Shown here: one piece after another, positions 36,433 to 48,214 of the stretch | Numbering within the stretch: position 1 is the first letter of the stretch | Layout of the letters: each line of letters begins with the position of its first letter | From: Hydractinia symbiolongicarpus | Taxonomy: Eukaryota > Cnidaria > Hydrozoa > Anthoathecata > Hydractiniidae | Direction: 5' to 3' | Length of the DNA stretch: 64,000 nt | NCBI RefSeq assembly: GCF_029227915.1 | Contig: NC_079879.1 | Span: 31,812,501 to 31,876,500, forward strand | Translations under genes and position numbers: made by a program | Notes under the pieces: model-generated | Databases searched by the model: none | What the model saw: the letters and a program-made list of their open reading frames with translations, nothing else | What the model was told of the DNA's origin: nothing

Positions 36433-39400
36433 TCCCGTAAATCCCGCGCTTGACCCGTATAGTTGAATGTATATAAAGAAAGTACCCAAGGAGTAAACTG
36501 ATTTCCCGAACGTTTTTTTAAATTATTTCTGCACCACTAGAACGAATGACACTTGTAGTTTTCAAAAATGTTTTCATTTTTAATGAGACGCTTAATGAAA
36601 GAGGTTTAATTGCCGGCAAACGAAAACCCGCGACTTCCCGTAAATCCCGGACTCGGCCCGTATAGTCGGAAGTATAGAAAGAAAGTACCCAGGGAGTAAA
36701 CTCATTTCCCGAACGATTTTTTAAATTATTTTTTCACCACTAAAACGCATGAGACTTGTAGTTTTCAGAAATGTTTTCATTTTTGATGAGACGCTTAATG
36801 AAAGTGGTTTAATCGCCGCCAAACGAAAACCCGCGATTTCCCGTAAATCCCGGGCTTGGCCCGTATAGTCAAATGTATACAAAGAAAGTACCCTGTGAGT
36901 AAACTCATTTCCAAAACGATTTTTTAAATTACCTTTCACCACTAAAACGCATGAGACTTGTAGTTATCAAAAATGTTTTCATTTTTGATGAGACACTGAA
37001 TAAAAGAAGTTTAATCGCCGGCAAACGAAAACCCGCCATTTCCCGTAAATCCCGGGCTTGGCCCGTATAGTCAAAAGTATACAAAGAAAGTACCCAGGGA
37101 GTAAACTCATTTCCCGAACGAATTTTTATATTATTTTTTCACCACTAAAACGCATGAGACTTGTAGTTTTCAAAAATGTTTTCATTTTTGATAGGACGCT
37201 GAATAAAAGAAGTTTAATCGCCGGCAAACGAAAACCCGCGATTTCCCGTAAATCCCGGACTCGGCCCGTATAGTCAAAAGTACACAAAGAAAGTACCCAG
37301 GGAGTAAACTCATTTCCCGAACGATTTTTTAAATTATTTTTTCACCACTAAAACGCATGAGACTTGTAGTTTTCAAAAATGTTTTCATTTTTGATGAGAC
37401 GCTGAATAAAAGAAGTTTAATCGCCGGCAAACGAAAACCCGCGATTTCCCTTAAATCCCGGGCTTGGCCCGTATAGTCAAAAGTATACAAAGAAAGTACC
37501 CACGGAGTAAACTTATTTCCGGAACGATTCTTTAAATTATTTTTTCACCACTAAAACGCATGAGACTTTTAGTCTTCAAACTTGTTTTCATTTTTGATGA
37601 GACGCTAAATAAAAGAAGTTTAATCGCCGGCAAAGGAAAACCTGCGATTTCCCGTAAATCCCGGACTCGGCCTGTAAAGTCAAAAGTATACAAAGATAGT
37701 ACCCAGGGTGTAAACTCATTTCCCGAACGATTTTTTAAATTATTATTTCACCACTAAAACGCATGAGACTTGTAGTTTTCAAAAATGTTTTCATTTTTGA
37801 TGAGACGCTGAATAAAAGAAGTTTAATCGCCGGCAAACGAAAACCTGCGATTTCCCGTAAATCCCGGGATCGGTCCGTATAGTGAAAAGTATACAAAGAA
37901 AGTACCCAGGGTGTAAACTCATTTCCCGAACGATTTTTTAAATTATTATTTCACCACTAAAGCCCATAAGACTTGTAGTTTTTAAAAATGTTTTCATTTT
38001 TGATGAGACGCTGTATAAAAGAAGTTTAATCGCCGGCAAACGAAAACCCGCGACTTCCCGTAAATCCCGGACTCGGCCTGTATAGTCGGAAGTATAGAAA
38101 GAAAGTACCAAGGGAGTAAACTCATTTCCCGAACGATTTTTTAAATTTTTTTTTCGCCACTAAAACGCATGAGACTTGTAGTTTTTAGAAATGTTTTCAT
38201 TTTTGATGAGACGCTTAATGAAAGTGGTTTAATCGCCGGCAAACGAAAACCCGCGATTTCCCGTAAATCCCGGGCTTGGCCCGTATAGTCGAATGTATAC
38301 AAAGAAAGTACCCTGTGAGTAAACTCATTTCCAAAACGATTTTTTAAATTATCTTTTCACCACTAAAACGCATGAGACTTGTAGTTATCAAAAATGTTTT
38401 CATTGTTGATGAGACACTGAATAAAAGAAGTTTAATCGCCGGCAAACGAAAACCCGCGATTTCGCGTAAATCCCGGACTCGGCCCGTATAGTCAAAAGTA
38501 CACAAAGAAAGTACCCAGGGAGTAAACTCATTTCCCGAACGATTTTTTAAATTATTTTTTCACCACTAAAACGCATGAGACTTGTAGTTTTCAAAAATGT
38601 TTTCATTTTTGATGAGACGCTTAATGAAAGAGGTTTAATCGCCGGAAAACGAAAACCAGCGATTTCCCCTAAATCCCGGGCTTGGCCCGTGTAGTCGAAT
38701 GTATCAAAAGAAAGTACCCAGGGAGTAAACTCATTTCCCGAATGATTTTTTAAATTTTTTTTTACCACTAAGACGTATGAGACTTGTAGTTTTCAAAAAT
38801 GTTTTCATTTTTGATGAGACTCTTAATGAAAGAGGTTTAATCACCGGCAAACGAAAACCCGCGATTTCCCGTAAATCCCGGGCTTGGCCCGTATAGTCGA
38901 ATGTATACAAAGAAAGTACCCTGTGAGTAAACTCATTTCCAGAACGGTTTTTTAAATTATATTTTCACCACTAAAACGCATAGGACTTGTAGTTTTCAAA
39001 AACATTTTCATTTTTGATGAGACGCTGAATAAAAGAAGTTTAATCGCCGGCAAACGAAAACCCGTGATTTCCCGTAAATCCCGGGCTTGGCCTGTATAGT
39101 TAAAAGTATACAAAGGAAGTAACCAAGGAGTAAACTCATTTCCCGAACGATTTTCTAAATTATTTTTTCACCACTAAAACGCATGAAACTTGTAGTTTTC
39201 AAACTTGTTTTCATTTTTGATGAGACGCTGAATAAAAGAAGTTTAATCGCCGTCAAACGAAAACCCGCGATTTCCCGTAAATCCCGGGCTTGGCCCGTAT
39301 AGTTGAATGTATATAAAGAAAGTACCCAAGGAGAAAACTGATTTCCCGAACGATTTTTTAATTTATTTCTGCAACACTAGAACGAATGAGACTTGTAGTT

Positions 39401-39568
39401 TTCAAAAATGTTTTCAGTTTTAATGAGACGCTTAATGAAAGAGGTTTAATCGCCGGCAAACGAAAACCCGCGACTTCCCGTAAATCCCGGATTCGGCCCG
39501 TATAGTTGGAAGTATAGAAAGAAAGTACCCAGGGAGTAAAATCATTTCCCGAACGATTTTTTAAATTA
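36433..39568 (+). repeat. Heterogeneous monomers without a simple local unit
   Basis: This stretch mixes types seen elsewhere: CTGCACCACTAGAACG, TTCAGAAATG with AATGAAAGTGG, TTATCAAAAATG with GAGACACTG, GATAGG, and GTCTTCAAACTTG with GGCAAAGG. From about 35 kb the GCTTAATGAAAGAGG/GTGG subfamily becomes common. The monomer near 38,547-38,768 recurs about 2,637 bp later (41,184-41,405), a 13-monomer spacing. Confidence 0.7.
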
Positions 39569-41136
39569 TTTTTTTACCACTAAAACGCATGAGACTTGTA
39601 GTTTTCAGAAATGTTTTCATTTTTGATGAGACGCTTAATGAAAGTGGTTTAATCGCCGGCAAACGAAAACCCGCGATTTCCCGTAAATCCCAGGCTTGGC
39701 CCGTATAGTCGAATGTACACAAAGAAAGTACCCAGGGAGTAAACTCATTTCCGAACGAATTTTTATATTATTTTTTCACCACTAAAACGCATGAGACTTG
39801 TAGTTTTCAAAAATGTTTTCATTTTTGATAGGACGCTGAATAAAAAAAGTTTAATCGCCGGCAAACGAAAACCCGCGATTTCCCGTAAATCCCGGACTCG
39901 GCCGGTATAGTCAAAAGTATACAAAGAAAGTACCCAGGGAGTAAACTCATTTCCCGAACGAATTTTTATATTATTTTTTCACCACTAAAACGCATGAGAC
40001 TTGTAGTTTTCAAAAATGTTTTCATTTTTGATAGGACGCTGAATAAAAGAAGTTTAATCGCCGGCAAAAGAAAACCCGCGATTTCCCGTAAATCCCAGAC
40101 TCGGCCGGTATAGTCAAAAGTATACAAAGAAAGTACCCAAGGAGTAAACTCATTTCCCGAACGATTTTTTAAATTATTTTTTCACCACTAAAACGCATGA
40201 AACTTGTAGTTTTCAAACTTGTTTTCATTTTTGATGAGACGCTGAATAAAAGAAGTTTAATCGCCGTCAAACGAAAACCCGCGATTTCCCGTAAACCCCG
40301 GACTCGGCCCGTATAGTCAAAAGCATACAAAGAAAGTACCCAGGAAGTAAACTCATTTCCTGAACGATTTTTTAAATTATTTTTTCACCACTAAAGCCTA
40401 TGAGACTTGCAGTTTTCAAAAATGTTTTCATTTTTGATGAGACGCTGATTAAAAGAAGTTTAATCGCCGGCAAACAAAAACCCGCCATTTCCCGTAAATC
40501 CCGGGCTTGGCCCGTATAGTCGAATGTATACAAAGAAAGTACCCAAGGAGTAAACTGATTTCCCGAACGATTTTTTAAATTATTTTTTTACCACTAAAAC
40601 GCATGAGACTTGTAGTTTTCAGAAATGTTTTCATTTTTGATGAGACGCTTAATGAAAGTGGTTTAATCGCCGGCAAACGAAAACCCGCGATTTCCCGTAA
40701 ATCCCAGGCTTGGCCCGTATAGTCGAATGTACACAAAGAAAGTACCCAGGGAGTAAACTCATTTCCCGAACGAATTTTTATATTATTTTTTCACCACTAA
40801 AACGCATGAGACTTGTAGTTTTCAAAAATGTTTTCATTTTTGATAGGACGCTGAATAAAAGAAGTTTAATCGCCGGCAAACGAAAACCCGCGATTTCCCG
40901 TAAATCCCGGACTCGGCCGGTATAGTCAAAAGTATACAAAGAAAGTACCCAGGGAGTAAACTCATTTCCCGAACGAATTTTTATATTATTTTTTCACCAC
41001 TAAAACGCATGAGACTTGTAGTTTTCAAAAATGTTTTCATTTTTGATAGGACGCTGAATAAAAGAAGTTTAATCGCCGGCAAACGAAAACCCGCGATTTC
41101 CCGTAAATCCCGGACTCGGCCGGTATAGTCAAAAGT
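39569..41136 (+). repeat. Three-monomer block repeated at 1,014 bp (39.57-40.12 and 40.58-41.13 kb)
   Basis: A TTCAGAAATG monomer followed by two consecutive GATAGG monomers occurs at about 39.57-40.12 kb and again at about 40.58-41.13 kb. Both copies share the variant GTCGAATGTACAC (about 39711 and 40725) and the CGGCCGGTATAG variant. The intervening monomers (GAAACTTG type and GCCTATGAG/CTTGCAG type) do not follow the second copy in the same place, so the duplicated block is three monomers inside a 5-monomer spacing. Confidence 0.75.
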
Positions 41137-41415
41137 ACACAAAGAAAGTACCCAGGGAGTAAACTCATTTCCCGAACGATTTTTTAAATTATTTTTTCAC
41201 CACTAAAACGCATGAGACTTGTAGTTTTCAAAATTTTTTTCATTTTTGATGAGACGCTTAATGAAAGAGGTTTAATCGCCGGAAAACGAAAACCAGCGAT
41301 TTCCCCTAAATCCCGGGCTTGGCCCGTGTAGTCGAATGTATAAAAAGAAAGTACCCAGGGAGTAAACTCATTTCCCGAATGATTTTTTAAATTTTTTTTC
41401 ACCACTAAAACGCAT

Positions 41416-43038
41416 GAGACTTGTAGTTTTCAAAAATGTTTTCATTTTTGATGAGACTCTTAATGAAAGAGGTTTAATCACCGGCAAACGAAAACCCGCG
41501 ATTTCCTGTAAATCCCGAGCTTGGCCCGTATAGTCAAAAGTATACAAAGAAAGTACCCAAGGAGTAAACTCATTTCCCGAACGATTTTTTAAATTATTTT
41601 TTCACCACTAAAACGCATGAAACTTGTAGTTTTCAAACTTGTTTTCATTTTTGATGAGACGCTGAATAAAAGAAGTTTAATCGCCGTCAAACGAAAACCC
41701 GCGATTTCCCGTAAACCCCGGACTCGGCCCGTATAGTCAAAAGCATACAAAGAAAGTACCCAGGAAGTAAACTCATTTCCCGAACGATTTTTTAAATTAT
41801 TTTTTCACCACTAAAGCCTATGAGACTTGCAGTTTTCAAAAATGTTTTCATTTTTGATGAGACGCTGATTAAAAGAAGTTTAATCGCCGGCAAACGAAAA
41901 CCCGCCATTTCCCGTAAATCCCGGGCTTGGCCCGTATAGTCGAATGTATACAAAGAAAGTACCCAAGGAGTAAACTGATTTCCCAAACGATTTTTTATAT
42001 TATTTTTTTACCACTAAAACGCATGAGACTTGTAGTTTTCAAAAATGTTTTCATTTTTGATGAGACGCTTAATGAAAGAGGTTTAATCGCCGGCAAACGA
42101 AAACCAACGATTTCCCGTAAATCCCGGACTCGGCCGGTATAGTCAAAAGTACACAAAGAAAGTACCCAGGGAGTAAACTCATTTCCCGAATGATTGTTTA
42201 AATTATTTTTTCACCACTAAAACGCATGAGACTTGTTGTTTTCAAAAATGTTTTCATTTTTGATGAGACTCTTAATGAAAGAGGTTTAATCACCGGCAAA
42301 AGAAAACCCGCTATTTCCCGTAAATCCCGGGCTTGGCCCGTATAGTCAAAAGTATACAAAGAAAGTACCCAAGGAGTAAACTCATTTCCCGAACGATTTT
42401 TTAAATTATTTTTTCACCACTAAAACGCATGAAACTTGTAGTTTTCAAACTTGTTTTCATTTTTGATGAGACGCTGAATAAAAGAAGTTTAATCGCCGTC
42501 AAACGAAAACCCGCGATTTTCCGTAAACCCCGGACTCGGCCCGTATAGTCAAAAGCATACAAAGAAAGTACCCAGGAAGTAAACTCATTTCCCGAACGAT
42601 TTTTTAAATTATTTTTTCACCACTAAAGCCTATGAGACTTGCAGTTTTCAAAAATGTTTTCATTTTTGATGAGACGCTGATTAAAAGAAGTTTAATCGCC
42701 GGCAAACGAAAACCCGCCATTTCCCGTAAATCCCGGGCTTGGCCCGTATAGTCGAATGTATACAAAGAAAGTACCCAAGGAGTAAACTGATTTCCCAAAC
42801 GATTTTTTATATTATTTTTTCACCACTAAAACGCATGAGACTTGTAGTTTTCAAAATTTTATTCATTTTTGATGAGACGCTTAATGAAAGAGGTTTAATC
42901 GCCGGAAAACGAAAACCAGCGATTTCCCCTAAATCCCAGGCTTGGCCCGTGTAGTCGAATGTATAAGAAGAAAGTACCCAGGGAGTAAACTCATTTCCCT
43001 AATGATTTTTTAAATTTTTTTTCACCACTAAAACGCAT
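41416..43038 (+). repeat. Tandem duplication of a 4-mer (812 + 811 bp)
   Basis: CTCTTAATGAAAGAGG monomers with AATCACCGG have anchors at 41416, 42228 and 43039. Each unit continues with the GAAACTTG/CAAACTTG type, the GCCTATGAG type with the rare CTTGCAGTTTTC, and a fourth monomer. The fourth monomer differs between copies (CAAAAATG in the first, CAAAATTTTATTC in the second), so the second copy has been partly converted. Confidence 0.8.
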
Positions 43039-43293
43039 GAGACTTGTAGTTTTCAAAAATGTTTTCATTTTTGATGAGACTCTTAATGAAAGAGGTTTAA
43101 TCACCGGCAAACGAAAACCCGCGATTTCCCGTAAATCCCGGGCTTAGCCCGTATAGTCAAAAGTATACAAAGAAAGTACCCAAGGAGTAAACTTATTTCC
43201 CGAACGATTTTTTAAATTATCTTTTCATCACTAAATCGCATGAGACTTGTAGTCTTCAAACTTGTTTTCATTTTTGATGAGACGCTGAATAAA

Positions 43294-44105
43294 AGAGGTT
43301 TAATCACCGGCAAACGAAAACCCGCGATTTCCCGTAATTCCCGGGCTTGGCCCGTATAGTTGAATTTATATAAAGAAAGTACCCAGGGTGTAAACTCATT
43401 TCCCGAACGATTTTTTAAATTATTATTTCACCACTAAAACGCATGAGACTTGTAGTTTTCAAAAATGTTTTTATTTTTGATGAGACGCTGAATAAAAGAA
43501 GTTTAATCGCCGGCAAACGAAAACCTGCGATTTCCCGTAAATCCCGGACTCGGCCCGTATAGTGAAAAGTATACAAAGAAAGTACCCAGGGTGTAAACTC
43601 ATTTCCAGAACGATTTTTTAAATTATTATTTCACCACTAAAGCCCATCAGACTTGTAGTTTTTACAAATGTTTTCATTTTTGATGAGACGCTGTATAAAA
43701 GAGGTTTAATCACCGGCAAACGAAAACCCGCGATTTCCCGTAATTCCCGGGCTTGGCCCGTATAGTTGAATTTATATAAAGAAAGTACCCAGGGTGTAAA
43801 CTCATTTCCCGAACGATTTTTTAAATTATTATTTCACCACTAAAACGCATGAGACTTGTAGTTTTCAAAAATGTTTTTATTTTTGATGAGACGCTGAATA
43901 AAAGAAGTTTAATCGCCGGCAAACGAAAACCTGCGATTTCCCGTAAATCCCGGACTCGGCCCGTATAGTGAAAAGTATACAAAGAAAGTACCCAGGGTGT
44001 AAACTCATTTCCAGAACGATTTTTTAAATTATTATTTCACCACTAAAGCCCATCAGACTTGTAGTTTTTACAAATGTTTTCATTTTTGATGAGACGCTGT
44101 ATAAA
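43294..44105 (+). repeat. Tandem duplication of a dimer (2 x 406 bp)
   Basis: The rare strings CCCGTAATTCCCGGG and GTTGAATTTATATAAAG occur at about 43331-43376 and again 406 bp later. The partner monomer with CCCATCAG and TTTTTACAAATG repeats with them. The two copies look almost identical by eye, which marks a recent two-monomer duplication. Confidence 0.88.
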
Positions 44106-45199
44106 AGAAGTTTAATCGCCGGCAAACTAAAACCCGCGACTTCCCGTAAATCCTGGACTCGGCCCGTATAGTCGGAAGTATACAAAGAAAGCACCCAGGG
44201 AGTAAACTCATTTCCCGAACGATTTTTTAAATTATTTTTTCACCACTAAAACGCATGAGACTTGTAGTTTTCAGAAATGTTTTCATTTTTGATGAGACGC
44301 TTATTGAAAGTGGTTTAATCACTGGCAAACGAAAACCCGCGATTTCCCGTAAATCCCGGGCTTGGCCCGTATAGTCGAATGTATACAAAGAAAGTACCCT
44401 GTGAGTAAACTCATTTCCAAAACGATTTTTTAAATTATCTTTTCACCACTGAAACGCATGAGACTTGTAGTTATCAAAATTGTTTTCATTTTTGATGAGA
44501 CACTGAATAAAAGAAGTTCAATCGCCGGCAAACGAAAACCCGCCATTTCCCGTAAATCCCGGGCTTGGCCCGTATAGTCAAAAGTATACAAAGAAAGTAC
44601 CCAGGGAGTAAACTCATTTCCCGAACGAATTTTTATATTATTTTTTCACCACTAAAACGCATGAGACTTGTAGTTTTCAAAAATGTTTTCATTTTTGATA
44701 GGACGCTGAATAAAAGAAGTTTAATCGCCGGCAAACGAAAACCCGCGATTTCCCGTAAATCCCGGACTCGGCCCGTATAGTCAAAAGTACACAAAGAAAG
44801 TACCCAGGGAGTAAACTCATTTCCCGAACGATTTTTTAAATTATTTTTTCACCACTAAAACGCATGAGACTTGTAGTTTTCAAAAATGTTTTCATTTTTG
44901 ATGAGACGCTTGATGAAAGAGGTTTAATCGCCGGAAAACGAAAACCAGCGATTTCCCCTAAATCCCGGGCTTGGCCCGTGTAGTCAAATGTATAAAAAGA
45001 AAGTACCCAGGGAGTAAACTCATTTCCCGAATGATTTTTTAAATTTTTTTTTCACCACTAAATTGCATGGGACTTGTAGTTTTCAAAAATGTTTTCATTT
45101 TTTATGAGACGCTGAATAAAAGATGTTTAATCGCCGGCAAACGAAATCCCGCCATTTCCCGTAAATCCCGGACTCAGCCCGTATAGTCAAAAGTATACA
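44106..45199 (+). repeat. Monomers repeated 13 units downstream (offset ~2,639 bp)
   Basis: The string GTCGGAAGTATACAAAGAAAGCACCC, split by its rare CACCC, occurs at about 44170 and about 46810. The following monomers (GCTTATTGAAAGTGG with AATCACTGGC, TTATCAAAATTG with GAGACACTG, then GATAGG) follow in the same order at both places. The later block then enters a 3-mer tandem. Confidence 0.75.
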
Positions 45200-46810
45200 A
45201 AGAAAGTACCCAAGGAGTAAACTGATTTCTCGAACGTTTTTTTATTTTATTTTTTCACCACTAAAACGCATGAGACTTGTAGTTTTCAAAAATGTTTTCA
45301 TTTTTGATGAGACGCTTAATGAAAGAGGTTTAATCGCCGGCAAACGAAAACCAGCGATTTCCCCTAAATCCCGGGCTTGGCCCGTGTAGTCGAATGTATA
45401 CAAAGAAAGTACCCAAGGAGTAAACTGATTTCCCGAACGATTTTTTAAATTATTTCTGCACCACTAGAACGAATGAGACTTGTTGTTTTCAAAAATGTTT
45501 TCATTTTTAATGAGATGCTTAATGAAAGAGGTTTAATCGCCGGCAAACGAAAACCTGCGATTTCCCGTAAATCCCAGACCCGGCCCGTATAGTCAAAAGT
45601 ATACAAAGAAAGTACCCAGGGAGTAAACTCATTTCCCGAACGATTTTTTAAGTTATTATTTCACCAATAAAACCCATGAGATTTGTAGTTTTTAAAAATG
45701 TTTTTATTTTTGATGAGACGCTTAATGAAAGAGGTTTATTCGCCGGCAAACGAAAACCCGCGATTTCCCGCAAATCCAGGGCTTGGCACGTATAGTCGAA
45801 TGTATACAAAGAAAGTACCCTGTGAGTAAACTCATTTCCAGAACGATATTTTCAATTATTTTTTCAACACTAAAACGCATAAGACTTGTAGTTTTCAAAA
45901 ATGTTTTTATTTTTGATGAGACGCTGAATAAAAGAAGTTTAATCGCCGGCAAACGAAAACCCGCGATTTCCCGTAAATCCCGGGCTTGGCCCGTATAGTC
46001 AAAAGTATACAAAGAAAGTACCCAGGGAGTAAACTCATTTCCCGAACGATTTTTTAAATTATTTTTTCACCACTAAAACGCATGAGACTTGTAGTTTTCA
46101 AACTTGTTTTCATTTTTGATGAGACGCTTAATGAAAGAGGTTTAATCAGCGGCAAACGAAAACCCGCGATTTCCCGTAAATCCCGGGCTTGGCCCGCATA
46201 GTCAAAAGTATACAAAGAAAGTACCCAGGGAGTAAACTCATTTCCCGAACGATTTTTTAAATTATTATTTCACCACTAAAACCCATGAGACTTGTAGTTT
46301 TTAAAAATATTTTCATTTTTGATGAGACGCTTAATGAAAGAGGTTTAATCGCCGGCAAACGAAATCCCGCGATTTCCCGCAAATCCCGGGCTTGGCCCGT
46401 ATAGTCGAATGTATACAAAGAAAGTACCCTGTGAGTAAACTCATTTCCAGAACGATTTTTTCAATTCCTTTTTCACCACTAAAACGCATAAGACTTGTAG
46501 TTTTCAAAAATGTTTTTATTTTTGATGAAACGCTGAATAAAAGAAGTTTAATCGCCGGCCAACGAGAACCCGCGATTTCCCGTAAATCCCGGGCTTCGCC
46601 CGTATAGTTGAATGTATATAAAGAAAGTACCCAAGGAGTAAACTGATTTCCCGAACGATTTTTCAAATTATTTCTGCACCACTAGAACGAATGAGACTTG
46701 TAGTTTTCAAAAATGTTTTCATTTTTAATGAGACGCTTAATGAAAGAGGTTTAATCAGCGGCAAACGAAAACCCGCGATTTCCCGTAAATCCCGGGCTTG
46801 GCCCGTATAG
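45200..46810 (+). repeat. ~1.6-kb, 8-monomer block duplicated 5,274 bp away (copy 1)
   Basis: The sequence from the TTTCTCGAACGTTTTTTTAT motif (about 45221) to about 46810 corresponds to about 50474-52084 at a constant offset of 5,274 bp (26 monomers). Shared private features include CACCAATAAAACCC, GGTTTATTCGCC, AATCCAGGGC, TTGGCACGTATAG, GATATTTTCAATT, AATCAGCGGC and GGCCCGCATAG. Differences are few, such as CGGCCAACGAGAACC here (about 46555) against the usual form in the other copy. Confidence 0.85.
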
Positions 46811-46996
46811 TCGGAAGTATACAAAGAAAGCACCCAGGGAGTAAACTCATTTCCCGAACGATTTTTTAAATTATTTTTTCACCACTAAAACGCATGAGAC
46901 TTGTAGTTTTCAGAAATGTTTTCATTTTTGATGAGACGCTTATTGAAAGTGGTTTAATCACTGGCAAAGGAAAACCCGCGATTTCCCGTAAATCCC

Positions 46997-48214
46997 GGGC
47001 TTGGCCCGTATAGTCGAATGTATACAAAGAAAGTACCCTGTGAGTAAACTCATTTCCAAAACGATTTTTTAAATTATCTTTTCACCACTGAAACGCATGA
47101 GACTTGTAGTTATCAAAATTGTTTTCATTTTTGATGAGACACTGAATAAAAGAAGTTTAATCGCCGGCAAACGAAAACCCGCCATTTCCCGTAAATCCCG
47201 GGCTTGGCCCGTATAGTCAAAAGTATACAAAGAAAGTACCCAGGGAGTAAACTCATTTCCCGAACGAATTTTTATATTATTTTTTCCCCACTAAAACGCA
47301 TGAGACTTGTAGTTTTCAAAAATGTTTTCATTTTTGATAGGACGCTGAATAAAAGAAGTTTAATCGCCGGCAAACGAAAACCCGCGATTTCCCGTAAATC
47401 CCGGACTCGGCCCGTATAGTCAAAAGTACACAAAGAAAGTACCCAGGGAGTAAACTTATTTCCCGAACGATTTTTTAAATTATTTTTTCACCACTAAAAC
47501 GCATGAGACTTGTAGTTTTCAAAAATGTTTTCATTTTTGATGAGACGCTTGATGAAAGAGGTTTAATCGCCGGAAAACGAAAACCAGCGATTTCCCCTAA
47601 ATCCCGGGCTTGGCCCGTATAGTCGAATGTATACAAAGAAAGTACCCTGTGAGTAAACTCATTTCCAAAACGATTTTTTAAATTATCTTTTCACCACTGA
47701 AACGCATGAGACTTGTAGTTATCAAAATTGTTTTCATTTTTGATGAGACACTGAATAAAAGAAGTTTAATCGCCGGCAAACGAAAACCCGCCATTTCCCG
47801 TAAATCCCGGGCTTGGCCCGTATAGTCAAAAGTATACAAAGAAAGTACCCAGGGAGTAAACTCATTTCCCGAACGAATTTTTATATTATTTTTTCCCCAC
47901 TAAAACGCATGAGACTTGTAGTTTTCAAAAATGTTTTCATTTTTGATAGGACGCTGAATAAAAGAAGTTTAATCGCCGGCAAACGAAAACCCGCGATTTC
48001 CCGTAAATCCCGGACTCGGCCCGTATAGTCAAAAGTACACAAAGAAAGTACCCAGGGAGTAAACTTATTTCCCGAACGATTTTTTAAATTATTTTTTCAC
48101 CACTAAAACGCATGAGACTTGTAGTTTTCAAAAATGTTTTCATTTTTGATGAGACGCTTGATGAAAGAGGTTTAATCGCCGGAAAACGAAAACCAGCGAT
48201 TTCCCCTAAATCCC
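46997..48214 (+). repeat. Tandem duplication of a 3-mer (2 x 609 bp)
   Basis: TCGAATG occurs at 47014 and 47623 in the same context. The following TTATCAAAATTG, GATAGG (with the rare TTTTCCCCAC) and GCTTGATGAAAGAGG monomers repeat at 609 bp. The two copies appear almost identical by eye. The entry monomer of the second copy is a hybrid: its left half has CCAGCGATTTCCCC, and its right half is the CCCTGTGAG type. Confidence 0.88.
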
